From contig WHUZ01000104.1 in NCBI GenBank assembly GCA_015179045.1, forward strand, positions 1 to 64,000: DNA of 64,000 nt. Direction: 5' to 3'. Below the pieces are notes generated by a model that saw nothing but the letters and a program-made list of their open reading frames with translations, was not told where the DNA came from and searched no databases. Shown piece after piece: positions 23,491 through 33,380 of the stretch (position 1 is its first letter; each line of letters starts with the position of its first letter). Position numbers and translations under genes: made by a program. The DNA is from Kalaharituber pfeilii (taxonomy: Eukaryota; Ascomycota; Pezizomycetes; Pezizales; Pezizaceae).

Positions 23491-24552
23491 TAGATGTGCA
23501 TCTGGACACATAACATCAATAGTTGTATCCTGGCATTGACCTCATGGTACCTACGTCAGGACACACATGATGCAAAAAAGATAAGACGGTCCTGGGACGC
23601 ACCTATATGGCTTCCTGACGCAATTTTTTCTTTCCTGATGTGGAGCAAATTGCACAGCTAGAAAGATTGACAGTATCACGCTTATCGATGAATTCACCTT
23701 TGGTTTTACTTACCGCGATGAAGACGCTGGCAAAAATGTCACCCTCACATCTAATATATTAGCACTCTCGTCGACTAATTATTTTGCTCCTTTGGAAGCT
23801 GATCATTATGATGTCCCAATGCGATGCGAGAGCAGCCATCCACTCTGTGGCCGCTTACTCGTAATAGAAGCGGAAAAAGTGCACGGTTTGCACTATTTGT
23901 ACAACTGCTCATCCTGGGTAGACCAAATGACCCCTTCAACAAGGCCTATATACAACATACCTGACGGAATTGCAAGGGTTGCGGCAACTTCGTTGGCCCA
24001 AAGTGGAATTCCAGCGAAACTTGAATTTATGTCAGAGGACAATAGTAGGAATTTCCATCTTAGTGACAACTGGACGATGTCATTCTACATGGGGGGGAGG
24101 TATGTACGTACTACTTCTTTACATATGTTATGTAAAGTTCATTCGCTAATCTGCTGCTATTCTTAGTTTCGGGTGGGGATTACGTGCAGAAGGGGATGCG
24201 GTAAAAATGGCTCAGATGATTTCAAGAGCCAGCATCGGTGTTCTTGCTGTGATGGATCAAGTTAATCCACGATATAAGGTCACTGGTAGTGAACCATGGC
24301 AAGGTGTTGGTCTCGAAGTCAAGTGGGCAAGAGTAATAGGTACGAGCCTTTCTTCACCTATATTTTCGCTGAAACCTTCTAGTTAGGATCAGTTGCTAAC
24401 TGGACTTCGCAACTATGAATGTAGCACTACTTGTCATTGTGGGTGGTTTACAGGCGATTGCAGCATTCCCCTCTATATTGTGGTGGAAGAAACACCCCTC
24501 CCCACCGTGTGTTTCTCCCGCTACTGATGAAGATCATGACCATAAGATGTGA

Positions 24553-25402
24553 AAAGTCAGTCGATATTTGTTTGCGGCGCTGCCTAGTGTTTCTTGGTGT
24601 TCTTTGTGATTGTGTTTAATCAATCTGAAGGTATTATTTCCACTAGCTGAAGCTTCGGTTATAACTATCTTTTTCCTACGACATTTTCCATTACTTTTTT
24701 GACCTCTGTTTATCTCTCATTTTTATACCCTTTTCATCAGTGCTCAACATAGTGTCAGATAACAATTTGACTACATGAAACGGTCTTGATGCATCAATAT
24801 CAATTTATACAGATGGGATAGATTCAACGATGAGAGGGAGAGGCATGGCTGTGGCGCTCGCGAGATGTACCCCCTTTAGCTTTACCGGTGTGATGAAGGC
24901 TCAACAGCATCCACTGTTTCGCACAGGGTACTGGTATCTAGAGCTGGCGGAACGAAATCTCAAGGGCGGTCTCAATAGTCAAATGTCAAGGAAAGGATCG
25001 TGTGTTGCCTGTAGTCTTTTCTGCGATTTCTGATCTGTCTGATCTATATCTGCGTACCCATGCCTTGCTCTGCTTGCTTTTGTGCCCATACAGTCCTATC
25101 TACATCAATTTATGGACCACCTTCACCTTCCAACTGAGCCTATACATCCACATCTCGCTTGCTAAATTTGAGCTCGCTTCCTTAGCATGTATATGTATCA
25201 TCATACCGAGGAGTGGCGTTCCGGCCCGCGTTTACCCTTATTCTTTCCACCGGTACTGTGGTTACCACCACACCGGCCATAAGGAATCTATGATAGAAAC
25301 GCTGTACAGAATAATAGAGTGCAGTCTTCTCCCTGGAACCTACAACCGAAGGAAGGAACATGATAGAATACAACAATGGATATACCAGAGTCCACTGTCG
25401 TC
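24553..25402. other. Downstream of gene copy 1, no further gene
   Basis: Collinear with 58901-59395 in short blocks (gtttcttg, ggataacaatttgactgcatgaa, gagggagaggcatggctgt). Probably 3' UTR and flank of the duplicated gene. The frame at 25002-25454 has no recognisable content. Confidence 0.5.
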
Positions 25403-25413
25403 TCTACAACCTC

Positions 25414-25472
25414 ATCGCCATAGCCCCCAGGGCGGCACGCGATTAGTGATATAAAAAAAAATAAAATAAAAT
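25414..25472 (+). mobile_element. Tail-A copy at the 5' edge of a LINE insertion
   Basis: atcgccatagcccccagggc, ggcacgcgattagtgatat and an A-rich run. It sits directly between the 11-bp sequence tctacaacctc (25403-25413), which is repeated at the far end of the adjoining LINE (27672-27682), and the first LINE bases. It is therefore either part of a compound insertion or a later insertion exactly at the edge. Confidence 0.75.
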
Positions 25473-25592
25473 CCAACCTTGCAGAAGTGGCCTGGGGGAC
25501 AGGAGGCGGTGAGAGAACCCCCGGATGCAGGGGAGGACGGTAGAGGTCCGTGGGTCACGATGCTAGAATGGGCGGGGCGGTGAAAGTTGGGC

Positions 25593-27504
25593 GGAACCTC
25601 TCCGGACAGGCAGATTCTGCCTGCCGCTCCCGGACCTCATCAGACGATAAACTTTACGCCATGACATTGTGACACAGGTACCAACATTGTGGGTTAGGTA
25701 GATCAAATGTTGGTACTTGTTACCAGCATTTAGTGATGCAAAATGGAGGCTGGGCATAGTCCGTGCGAGAGGTCAGTGACCTGGTGTGGCAGCAGGGTAT
25801 CCGTTCTCTTGAGAGGACAGTTTTGTAGGGAAAACAGCAGCGTTTCTCTTGGGGGCCTGGGTCAATAGCAATGTAGCCACAGCCTTTCAACCAAGGCATG
25901 CTATTACAGCACTAAATGCTGGTAACGAGTAGTATTACTTACTGTACCAATACAAGCCTCTATGTCACAAGAAGCTTGGACCATTGTTTGAATTGCAGAC
26001 CCCAATTCCAATCATTTTAATTCATCCTAGATAGCTATTAACTACATCAACCGAACCTACGGTACAGCGTCAATGTCTCAAGCTGCCGGATTGTGATCAT
26101 TGCAAACGGGTGGATTAGTGACCCATGGCCAAACGGCGCCAGCTGGATAATCAACCTTCACATATTCTAGTGATTTTGTTTGGTCGCCGCCATAGGCTTG
26201 TAGCTTTTTTTTTTTTTTTTTTTTTTATATCATTTATCGCATGCCGCCCTAAGGGCTATGGCGATGTTATGCTAAATAAATAAAAGAAGGTTAAAAAACC
26301 ACAACAGAAACATTCCCGCCTAAAAACACCAATCCTAACCCCACTATCCGTTCTGACTTAACTACATGTGATACCCGTGGACTCTTCACTATCGCGGGTG
26401 GCGCCCGGTACAATCCCCTACTCCCGTCCCCTCTCCGGCTCATACCGGACCGACTTCAGCCATCGCCCGCTAAGTCTCACCTTGTCAACCTCCATTTCCT
26501 TGTCCAAGTACACCACCACCGAACTCGTCTTCTTGCCCTCCCCTTCCAAAATCGTCTTCCTCCTCAGCCAGCGAATCCCGGTTATCCTTCCCAAATCCCG
26601 GTTCGCGGCTTCCAGCCACGCCTTCACCTTTCCCAAATCCTTCCGCAAGGCGATTCCGTGTATGACGATGCCATATTTACCTCTGGTGGTGGCATCGGGT
26701 TTTGCTGGTGGAGGGGTAACGGTTGGGCCCTTGTTGCCGGGACGGCGACGGGCGTGGTGTCTCTGGAATGCCTCCTCCTGACTCGGGAGAGGCTTCCTTC
26801 TGTTGGTTGGGAGTTGTAGCTTGTATGCGGGGTTATGTGCACAAAATTATTTGAACAGAGCAATATCATGCGAATCTTTCTAGTGAAGAAGCAGAGCGCT
26901 TTGCTTACTTTCAAGCCTGTAAAGCGGCGCAACTCATCCAGCAGTTTCGAAATTGTCAGGTTTTGCAGGATATCCTGAAGCTTTTACTACCTACACCTGC
27001 ACCTCAATTGCACACCCTGAAAATGCTCCGCATTGCAAATGAATAAGCTCTTGTGCATCTGGAGTGGTGCACTCCAAATGTAACATCCTAAGAGCAAGAG
27101 ACACCGCAAGACGAAGCCTACTAGCAGTGTGACAGGAACTGATAAGGGAGTAATATCACAGAGTGAGGTACTATAGGAAACCCAGATTTCATTTTTGTTT
27201 CTTCATCTGCTCATTAATTCAGGTCTATTTTTCCATTATTTTTCCATTTTCATTTTTACTTAATTGAGTAATCATGCATTCAAACTAGTAGATCACAGCA
27301 TGGGCCGATTTTTGGTAGCCAGTGGGCCGGTACGCACTTACGTCACTAGTCAAATTGAAACTTGTCTTGCAATATGCCTGTACCAACAATTGATCATACC
27401 TACCCCACAATGTTGGTACCTGTGTAACAGTGTCATGGCGTAAAGTTTATCGTCTGATTAGGTCCGGGAGCGGCAGGCAGAATCTGCCTGTCCGGAGAGG
27501 TTCC
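25593..27504. mobile_element. 1.9-kb long-TIR element, Mutator-like features
   Basis: Inverted repeats of more than 100 bp begin GGAACCTCTCCGGACAGGCA at both ends (right end reversed) and run through ataaactttacgccatgac. Flanks gaaagttgggc (25582-25592) and gaaagtcgggc (27505-27515) make an 11-bp duplication with one mismatch. Long TIRs with 9-11 bp duplications are typical of MULEs (family knowledge). No transposase is visible. The interior carries the half-LINE at 26207-26813. Confidence 0.7.
26207..26813 (-). mobile_element. Full-length ORF1-only half-LINE, 607 bp, tail-A
   Basis: Flanked by ttgtagctt at 26198-26206 and 26814-26822. On the minus strand it starts in a Pro/Arg/Ser-rich segment, then encodes GIALRKDLGKV-like sequence (here RKDLGKVKAWLEAANRDLG), GIRWLRRKTILEGEGKKTSS and VRLSGRWLKSVRYEPERGRE, followed directly by the 3' region and tail-A. 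A frame change separates the head from the RKDLGKV block. There is no RT. It is nested inside the TIR element. Confidence 0.85.
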
Positions 27505-27682
27505 GAAAGTCGGGCCTATTTCCTTTACTCTCCTATGTAGCATTCATTCCGTCAATTACATTTTTCAGAGCATCGGAGGCGGAGGGCCTTTTTCCTTTTA
27601 TCTCCTATGTACCTAATCTCACCGTAGCCTATAGGGCGACATGCGAGCAATAATATTAAAAGAAAAAAAAATCTACAACCTC

Positions 27683-28076
27683 GCGTTCTAGGACCCCTGG
27701 TCCTGTCATTCCTAGATCTAGTGCCTCTGGCCCCCTCACCATTTTCAATCCGAAAAAGCAACAGCAGTACATGATGTAGATTTAAGTAAGGAAAAGAACT
27801 TGCGAATACCACATCAGAAATGTTTTTGGAGTTTGCTATTTATCAAAGAAGAAAAATACTAGCTCTATTGTTGTATATCGTCGGAGGGAGGTGGAATCGA
27901 CATATAAAGATCTGCGAGCGTGCATAATCCAAACTCGCCTTGCATGACTGCTTCTTGTTCTCATAGTGGCTCTGCACTGAAAAACAATGCTCGAAAGGAT
28001 ATCCACGTCCATTTCAGGAAAAAACAATGATTTGCGAAGATGTATATCGAAGCCGTCAGACGAGTAATACCATAAC
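27683..28076. other. Intergenic, nothing recognised
   Basis: Host sequence to the right of the LINE target site. No coding or repeat signal beyond short frames. Confidence 0.4.
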
Positions 28077-28406
28077 TAGTGAGCGGCACGAGCTAGCTCG
28101 AGCCGAGCTGGAGGGTGAGCTCGAGCCAGCTCGTGAGTAAGTGAGCTGGCGTGGCATGAGCTCGAGCCTGGATTGATTATATACATAATATTGACAAACT
28201 AAACTAAACTAAGCTAAATTTTCATCTTTCTCACTACTATCAGCTAAATTGAGCATTTCGAAGTTGTTGGTAGGTCAGAATGAGCTCCAAGTCTCTAATT
28301 ATTACTATATTAGGTATTTACAGTTTATGAAACCTTGCACTGGCTAAGCATTTTAGCGAGCTGTCAAGAAAAACACAAGCATGATCTTGGCTCGTGCCGC
28401 TCACTA
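28077..28406. mobile_element. 330-bp MITE with GTGAGCGGCACGAGC termini
   Basis: TA-GTGAGCGGCACGAGC at the left and GCTCGTGCCGCTCAC-TA at the right, with a GAGCTCGAGCC-rich left interior and AT-rich right interior. TA on both sides would suit Tc1/mariner. A direct repeat accataacta (28069-28078, 28410-28419) offers an alternative duplication. Confidence 0.65.
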
Positions 28407-28568
28407 CCAACCATAACTATCCCTCGTAATGACAGTTAATAGGTGGGTTGTTCCATATAGTCCTTATCTGTCCTTGCGGTATAAAGCACATATCAATGTC
28501 GAAGAATGTGCTAGCATACATGCTGCAAAAGATATTCATAAATATATCTAGACGGGATCAACGTTGCA

Positions 28569-28626
28569 ACCTCGCCATAGCCTATCAGGCGGCACGCGAG
28601 TAAGTAATGATATAAAAAAAAAAAAA
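28569..28626 (+). mobile_element. Bare tail-A, 58 bp, with 13-bp duplication
   Basis: acctcgccatagcctatcag, gcggcacgcgag, taatgatat, A13, bounded by gatcaacgttgca at 28556-28568 and 28627-28639. Nothing but the element 3' terminus was inserted. Confidence 0.9.
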
Positions 28627-28639
28627 GATCAACGTTGCA

Positions 28640-29500
28640 GATTGACATGGAAAATGACTTGATGAGATGAGACAATACTAACAGGGATGGTAGATTGGTA
28701 CAGAGGCAATATGGCGTTTCTTTGAGTTCGATATGCATGAAGAGTTCACTCCAGTCATCTGCTCAGCCTCTGTGGTGGTAACCACGTGGTAGCCATGGAA
28801 AGGATAGACTAAATGCGGCCCAAAGCGGCACTTGTCGGTAGGGGCATATGATGTTGCGCATATACATTGAGGAAGCGAGTTCATATTTAAGAAGCGAGAT
28901 GTGGATGGGTAAGTTCAGTTGGGAGGCGAAGGTGGCCTATAATCGTAACCTATGTAGATAGGACTATACTGATTGGAAGGAAGGTATACACAGACATAGA
29001 TACAGTACGCAGATATAGACCAGATATCGCAGACAAAGCTATAGGCCACATATATAATATGCTTCTTAACACTTGACTATTGAGACCAGCTCTGTCATAG
29101 CGAGTAGCGATAAGCGGGGTTATGGGATATGAAAAAAACAAAAACAAATAAAGGCCGTTGGGACCGCTCTTGAGCCTCCATTACACTGTCCATCCTCCTA
29201 ATCAACAGCCCGTCCATTCCGCAGAGGACATGCCTTTTTTTTTTTTCATTACGTAACCTCACATACAGGCTCTCAGCCTATGGGAGGACCCCTTCATTAC
29301 CCGGAGGCAGGACTGTGACACCGAATTATAGGCCACATTACCCATGCTTCCGAATATCTATCTATACGACTTCACCATGGCAGCAGGGGACAGTGGATCA
29401 AGTGCAACAATAAACGCAATGGGTTCTTAATCAGTCTCCATTGCGTCCTCCCCAGCCTTGCCCACTTGCTTTCCTTTGTCTCTCCTTCCCCTCTCCTGCT
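28640..29500. other. Intergenic; tail-B-like block at about 29230-29300
   Basis: No gene. cctttttttttttcattacg, taacctcacatacaggctct, cagcctatggga resemble an inverted tail-B end; its extent to the right is unclear. Confidence 0.4.
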
Positions 29501-29511
29501 CATACGTCTCC

Positions 29512-29524
29512 GGCATGCGAGTAC

Positions 29525-29558
<34 letters not shown>
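29512..29558 (+). mobile_element. Shortest bare tail-A: 19 bp plus poly(A)
   Basis: Only ggcatgcgagtactgattt and 28 A were inserted, bounded by catacgtctcc (29501-29511) and catatgtctcc (29559-29569), an 11-bp duplication with one mismatch. Confidence 0.75.
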
Positions 29559-29559
<1 letters not shown>

Positions 29560-29810
29560 ATATGTCTCCCATTAGTACTTCGTACCTCAAATGCATAGAG
29601 TCTCTGGTATTTGACTAGTTCTACATCCCCCCCAGGTAAAAAAGAACTGAACGAGTCACCTTTCCCTACCTCCTCTCTTGCTTCAACAGCCATCGAGCCC
29701 CAGCAATCCTCGTGCCCAGTTCATCATCCACCTCCAACCACTTCTAAACATTCCCCAGTCTCTTGGTCGCAGTTCTGGCTTATTTGGTAAAAGGCGCTTT
29801 CTCTTTGCAG

Positions 29811-29811
<1 letters not shown>

Positions 29812-29842
<31 letters not shown>

Positions 29843-30080
29843 CATTAATCGGATGCCGCCCTGGGGGCTATGGCGATGTATTAGATACATGGGAGTTAGT
29901 AAACAACAGAAAGATGCACCAACGAAAAGTGAGAAGCTCCATCTCGCCGGCCGTGTGTCAAATCCCTATTACCGTTCCATCCAGTCCATCAGTCCTCTGA
30001 GTGGGTCCCCGTCTCCTTCACCCCTTTCGGGTGGCCTGATTAGCGCGTCACTCCCCCCGGGCCATCTTGTCTTCCATACG
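29812..30080 (-). mobile_element. 5'-truncated LINE, ORF2 C-terminus and tail-A
   Basis: Poly(T), tail-A, then minus-strand codons of the ORF2 end (KTRWPGGSD, PLRGLMDWME-type sequence). Flanked by ctctttgcagt (29801-29811) and ctcttcgcagt (30081-30091). Confidence 0.7.
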
Positions 30081-30091
30081 CTCTTCGCAGT

Positions 30092-30658
30092 GGAAGTGCC
30101 CTGGAGGTAGTGGTCTTTCCTTTGGGACAGGCAGGTGAGTCTCTCTTAACACTGGGTGGGGTAGGAGGGGCCGGTCTCGTCTGTGGGGGAGCTGCGGATG
30201 TTATGAGGGCCACTTTGTTTGCGTATCCGCATTACCCTGAGGTGGAGTAGACTTTTTACATTCGGTAGAGTCCAGCTCCTCATCTCCATAGTATCTTGTG
30301 CAAAATATCTCTTATGGAGAGTTGGATAGAGTCAATGTGCTTCCTACACAGACTATCTTCTCTCTTTAGATCTATTCTTTCTGCCATCACCATGTCAGAC
30401 AAAAGACTGTTCACCACTTCTAAAACAAAGGCTGGTGATGTCTTTGGGTTGCCCATTCCCTAGCTAGCGAGTTGAATTTCAGTGGTAGGTGAGCATGTGG
30501 TGGTATTGATTGGTTTGGCGGTAGCGACGGTGGGGTTGTAGGTGCTGGTGGCTGTGAAGTGAATGGTACGAACCGATTTCCTAGGTGGCACCCCTTGATC
30601 CAAGTAGGTATCGCGAGGAATCCTATCGTAGTTGCGAAGTCGCTCCAAAAGCTCTTTC
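30092..30658 (-). other. Possible ORF1-like remnant hosting LINE insertions
   Basis: Between two LINE insertions. The minus strand has a short frame (RLRNYDRIPRDTYLDQGVPP, ending PTTEIQLAS) that continues to the right of 31436, so the insertion at 30672-31422 interrupts it. It may be an older LINE ORF1, but no diagnostic motif is visible. Confidence 0.3.
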
Positions 30659-30671
30659 TGTGGAGGTCGTT

Positions 30672-31422
30672 TTTTTTTTTTTTTTTTATCAGTTATTGCT
30701 TGCCGCCCAAGGGGCCATGGCGATTGGGTTACATGTAGGAAGTCATAAATAAGTAAGCAAGGAAATAAATGGCATAAGTAAGTGAATAAGTAAATAATTA
30801 ATTTTATTCTCCCGCCATTTCGTCCATTAGTCGCAGAATGGGGTCGTGGTCCTTCTCCTTCGGTGGGTTCATTATGTCCTCCCTACCCCCCGGCCAGATT
30901 CTTTTCTTCCAGACCCGGCACACCTCTAGGAGGAGCTCTGTGGTTTCTTCTTGTTCCTCAAGAAGTCACGCTTTCGAGCGGAGAGAATTGATTAATTAAT
31001 TACAGAAGAAGTCTCCAGTATGCACAGGACCCGTGACTTATATGTCCTTCATAGCGACCTTCACAATTGCCACAGTAAAAAACTTTTCACACGCCACAGT
31101 CAACCATCAGTTAAACCGCCGGCCTATAATTCCTCCGTGTCGGTGCTAGGATTACACCGTCGGTTCAACAGTTCCCCACACCATCTGCACTCCGGACTGT
31201 CGAGTTTCCCTATCTTGAACCTCCAGGCTCTGAGTCCTTTGCCCCCGAGAAGCCCGGCGAGTGTGCCCACCTTGGATCCCAGTCGCTGCCGTGGTCTGTA
31301 GTTCAAGTCTAGTCGGTTCCTCTCCTCCGCTCGGCGTGCTTTCGCTTTCTGGTTTATGCCGCCTTCCGTGATAACCTCGTCCTGATACTGCAGAAATGTT
31401 GCGATCTTGGCTGCCCTGTGGG
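30672..31422 (-). mobile_element. 5'-truncated LINE with internal 200-bp interruption, tail-A
   Basis: Bounded by a perfect 13-bp duplication, tgtggaggtcgtt, at 30659-30671 and 31423-31435. From the tail it holds tail-A, an ORF2 C-terminus, about 200 bp of unrelated sequence (about 30963-31163), then the knuckle region (LDSPECRWCG) and upstream linker (YRPRQRLGSKVGTLAGLLGG). The interruption falls inside the CCHC knuckle, between its CxxC and its His/Cys half. Confidence 0.85.
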
Positions 31423-31600
31423 TGTGGAGGTCGTTGTCGGTGTTGCGGTGAAAGACAGGCCAACTAAGAACCTGATGGGTAAGTTAAACAATAACCAGTC
31501 TACGCTTTCTATCCATCAAAGACAGCATCAAGATAAAGACGAAAATAAAGAACAGACAAGAAGAGAAGGAAAAAAACTAAAGAAAGAAAAGTAAAGCAGC

Positions 31601-32250
31601 GTGGAAGGTCAGAAAGTCCGCCAACTTGTATTACCCTATCTGGTAGTGCAAGAAACCACATCTACATACAACCTCCTACACGCCAAACCTATTTCTTGGC
31701 TGATGCGAGCTCCTGACGGGCAAACCCCCTTGAAGCTAGCCTTGTCCGTAGGGCTTATTGATGGACTTTCAAGTAAAGGTGAACTCCCTGTAGAGATGCT
31801 GACTGACTCTTCGAATGACGCGGAAAGCAAAGAAATAACACCGCCGTGGTGTAAATTTTCCGGACGAGCTTTGTGAAGGAATTTTTTTTTTTTTAATATC
31901 ATTACTCGCTTGCCGCCCTAAGGGCTATGGCGAGGTTTTGTGAAGGAAGGCAGTCACCTCAACTTCCCCGGGTGGGTATCTACTCTCATCACCCGACCGA
32001 AAGGTATATCCTGCGCCTAGACGATGTCTGCAAACTCTCATCAGCCAATCACAACTTGCCTACACAGAATGAGTGGACTATTGCCAACACCTTAATATGT
32101 GGCCTATTGTTGAACATTATGCCGGGTGTCGGAGCTGCCTTTCGAAGAAACGAAGTATTGGTTGATGCATTGCTGGATCCATCGATGTCGGGGGTATTCT
32201 TCAGGCACCGCAAGATCTGGCAGCCTTACCTATGGTATCAAGGGAGCTGA
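31601..32250 (+). other. Unrecognised open frames hosting a bare tail
   Basis: Two frames, 31601-31876 and 31927-32250, flank the bare tail at 31882-31936 (PDGQTPLKLALSVGLIDGLS; WTIANTLICGLLLNIMPGVG). Removing the tail does not join them in one frame. Family not recognised. They could be pieces of an old gene or chance frames. Confidence 0.25.
31882..31936 (-). mobile_element. Bare tail-A, 55 bp, with 12-bp duplication
   Basis: Poly(T), aatatcattactcgcttgcc, gccctaagggctatggcgag, bounded by tttgtgaaggaa at 31870-31881 and 31937-31948. Confidence 0.9.
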
Positions 32251-32259
32251 AGAAATACT

Positions 32260-33320
32260 AGCATCGACGAGAGTCACGAGACTAGGTAACCCCTCAAGAT
32301 TATGATAAGGTTGCGAAATCGTGATGCCAACTTCTCGTTGTCAAGAAAATGTATGAGGCAATTTACTTCCTTTTGTTTTATGGCCGGATTTACCCTTCGC
32401 CAGAGTAGCGGGGGTGTTCTCAATGCTCTCTCTGGTTCCTGCATTGGGGACCGGTGCTTTATCCCGCATCACTGCTCTCACTGTTCTGGATTGTTGGGTG
32501 CACAAGAGAGGGGGAATGAGGTTTCATCGAGGAGGTGGGAACCATCTTGCAACTGACTACTTTGCTTTCAGGGGCAAGGCCGCTAGTACCCGGAAGGTGG
32601 AAGATATGGTAGGGCTTAAAAAACGGAGAGTTGAGTGAAACACAGGGGAATGGAGGAGGAAGTAGAGTATTAGAACAGCTCTTGTACTCTATCGCAATAC
32701 ACCAACATGCAAGATTGTCCTTTACAGAAAGGACGAAATTTCTTCGCCACCGTTCCAGTACTCTGCGCCTTTTTGGCAGATTGAGTGATTGCATGGAAGA
32801 ATGCTATAGTACCTAGAGGGTGGGTCAGCAACGAGTAGCGGCAGCAGGTGATGCAGCACAAGAGTAGAAACAAAAGAGACGTACAAGCACTCAGCCAAGG
32901 CCCTCTTGCATTTGGTGCAGAGTTGAGCAGAGAATGACTTGGACCGCTCGCCAGCTCCTGTGCTATTGACCCACAAATTTTACCTTTTCCAACTCCACCA
33001 ATCACCGAGGATTCTTCATCTAAAAGCCAAAAAGTAGCAAATCACGTGCAACCTATCTTTGAACTGAAATTGGAGCTGGTGAGATTATCATCCCAGTGAT
33101 TTCTTCAAACTGAGTGGAGTTGATCCATTGACTAGTGATTAGAGAGCTAGTGTATAGTTGGGTGCTGCGTAAAGAGTGATGGAGGGGAATAGCAATATCT
33201 AATTGGGAGAAGAGAGAGCTTCAGACTCCTAAATTAAATTTGTACTTAGAAGGAATCATTGAATACCACGCCAATATATTGTGGGTATTAGCCACCAATC
33301 AACTTTGCTCGATTGTACAG
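32260..33320. other. Intergenic, nothing recognised
   Basis: Short frames on both strands, none with a motif. Host sequence to the left of the large LINE. Confidence 0.4.
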
Positions 33321-33329
33321 TCCTGGCTC

Positions 33330-33332
<3 letters not shown>

Positions 33333-33380
<48 letters not shown>

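Larger units (their letters stand above)
19544..23640. mobile_element. 4.1-kb foldback element in an exon
   Basis: Ends are CATCAGGAACGGAAAATTTT on the left and, reversed, CATCAGGAAAGAAAAAATTG on the right. The two arms (about 19544-21155 and 21884-23640) are inverted, collinear copies. The inner 250 bp of each arm (20880-21150, 21884-22150) look close to 90% alike. A spacer of about 0.7 kb separates them. The target duplication is only TG (19542-19543, 23641-23642), inferred from the uninterrupted paralogue. No transposase frame is visible, so it must be non-autonomous. Short target duplication with subterminal repeat arrays recalls CACTA-type or foldback elements, but the TIR does not begin CACT, so the superfamily is open. 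Confidence 0.8.
18307..24552 (+). pseudogene. Multi-pass membrane protein, copy 1, exon split by foldback element
   Basis: Family not recognised. Exons by comparison with copy 2: 18307-18600, 18657-18740, 18818-18979, 19076-19116, 19187-19424, 19480-19543 joined to 23643-24099, 24167-24339, 24425-24552. Without the insertion they total 1,641 nt, a multiple of 3 (546 aa). Predicted layout: short polar N-terminus, TM segments around RLLISVLLALGILGLI and NILLCTLLSL, a third around FFILVWVIFDLGVTIAVALL, a large Cys- and Asn-containing extracellular part (YNCSSWVDQM), and a C-terminal TM (ALLVIVGGLQAIAA). Intron 1 has GTTAGT, TACTAAT and CAG. The foldback enters after the Ala codon of CVAT and brings stops in frame, so the full protein is unlikely unless the insert is spliced. 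A start at an upstream ATG (18218) is out of frame. Confidence 0.75.
17110..25390 (+). repeat. Duplicated locus, copy 1 (partner 55780-59395)
   Basis: Upstream sequence (from about 17190: gaattcc..tccaatgtgat, taatgagtgat, gccatcacg..gatctaa), all exons and introns of the membrane-protein gene and about 700 bp downstream are collinear with 55780-59395. Copy 1 is longer mainly because of the 4.1-kb foldback. Both strands of evidence (exon and intron similarity) point to a DNA-level duplication rather than a retrocopy. Confidence 0.85.
25473..27671 (+). mobile_element. 5'-truncated LINE split by a TIR element, tail-A
   Basis: The first part encodes an ORF2 C-terminus (WPGGQEAVREPPDAGEDG, ending MLEWAGR and stop at 25581-25583). 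After the 1.9-kb TIR element, the 3' UTR resumes (ctatttcctttactctcc) and ends in a tail-A variant (ccgtagcctatagggcgaca, caataatatt, A-run) at 27671. The flank tctacaacctc is present at 25403-25413 and 27672-27682. Confidence 0.75.
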
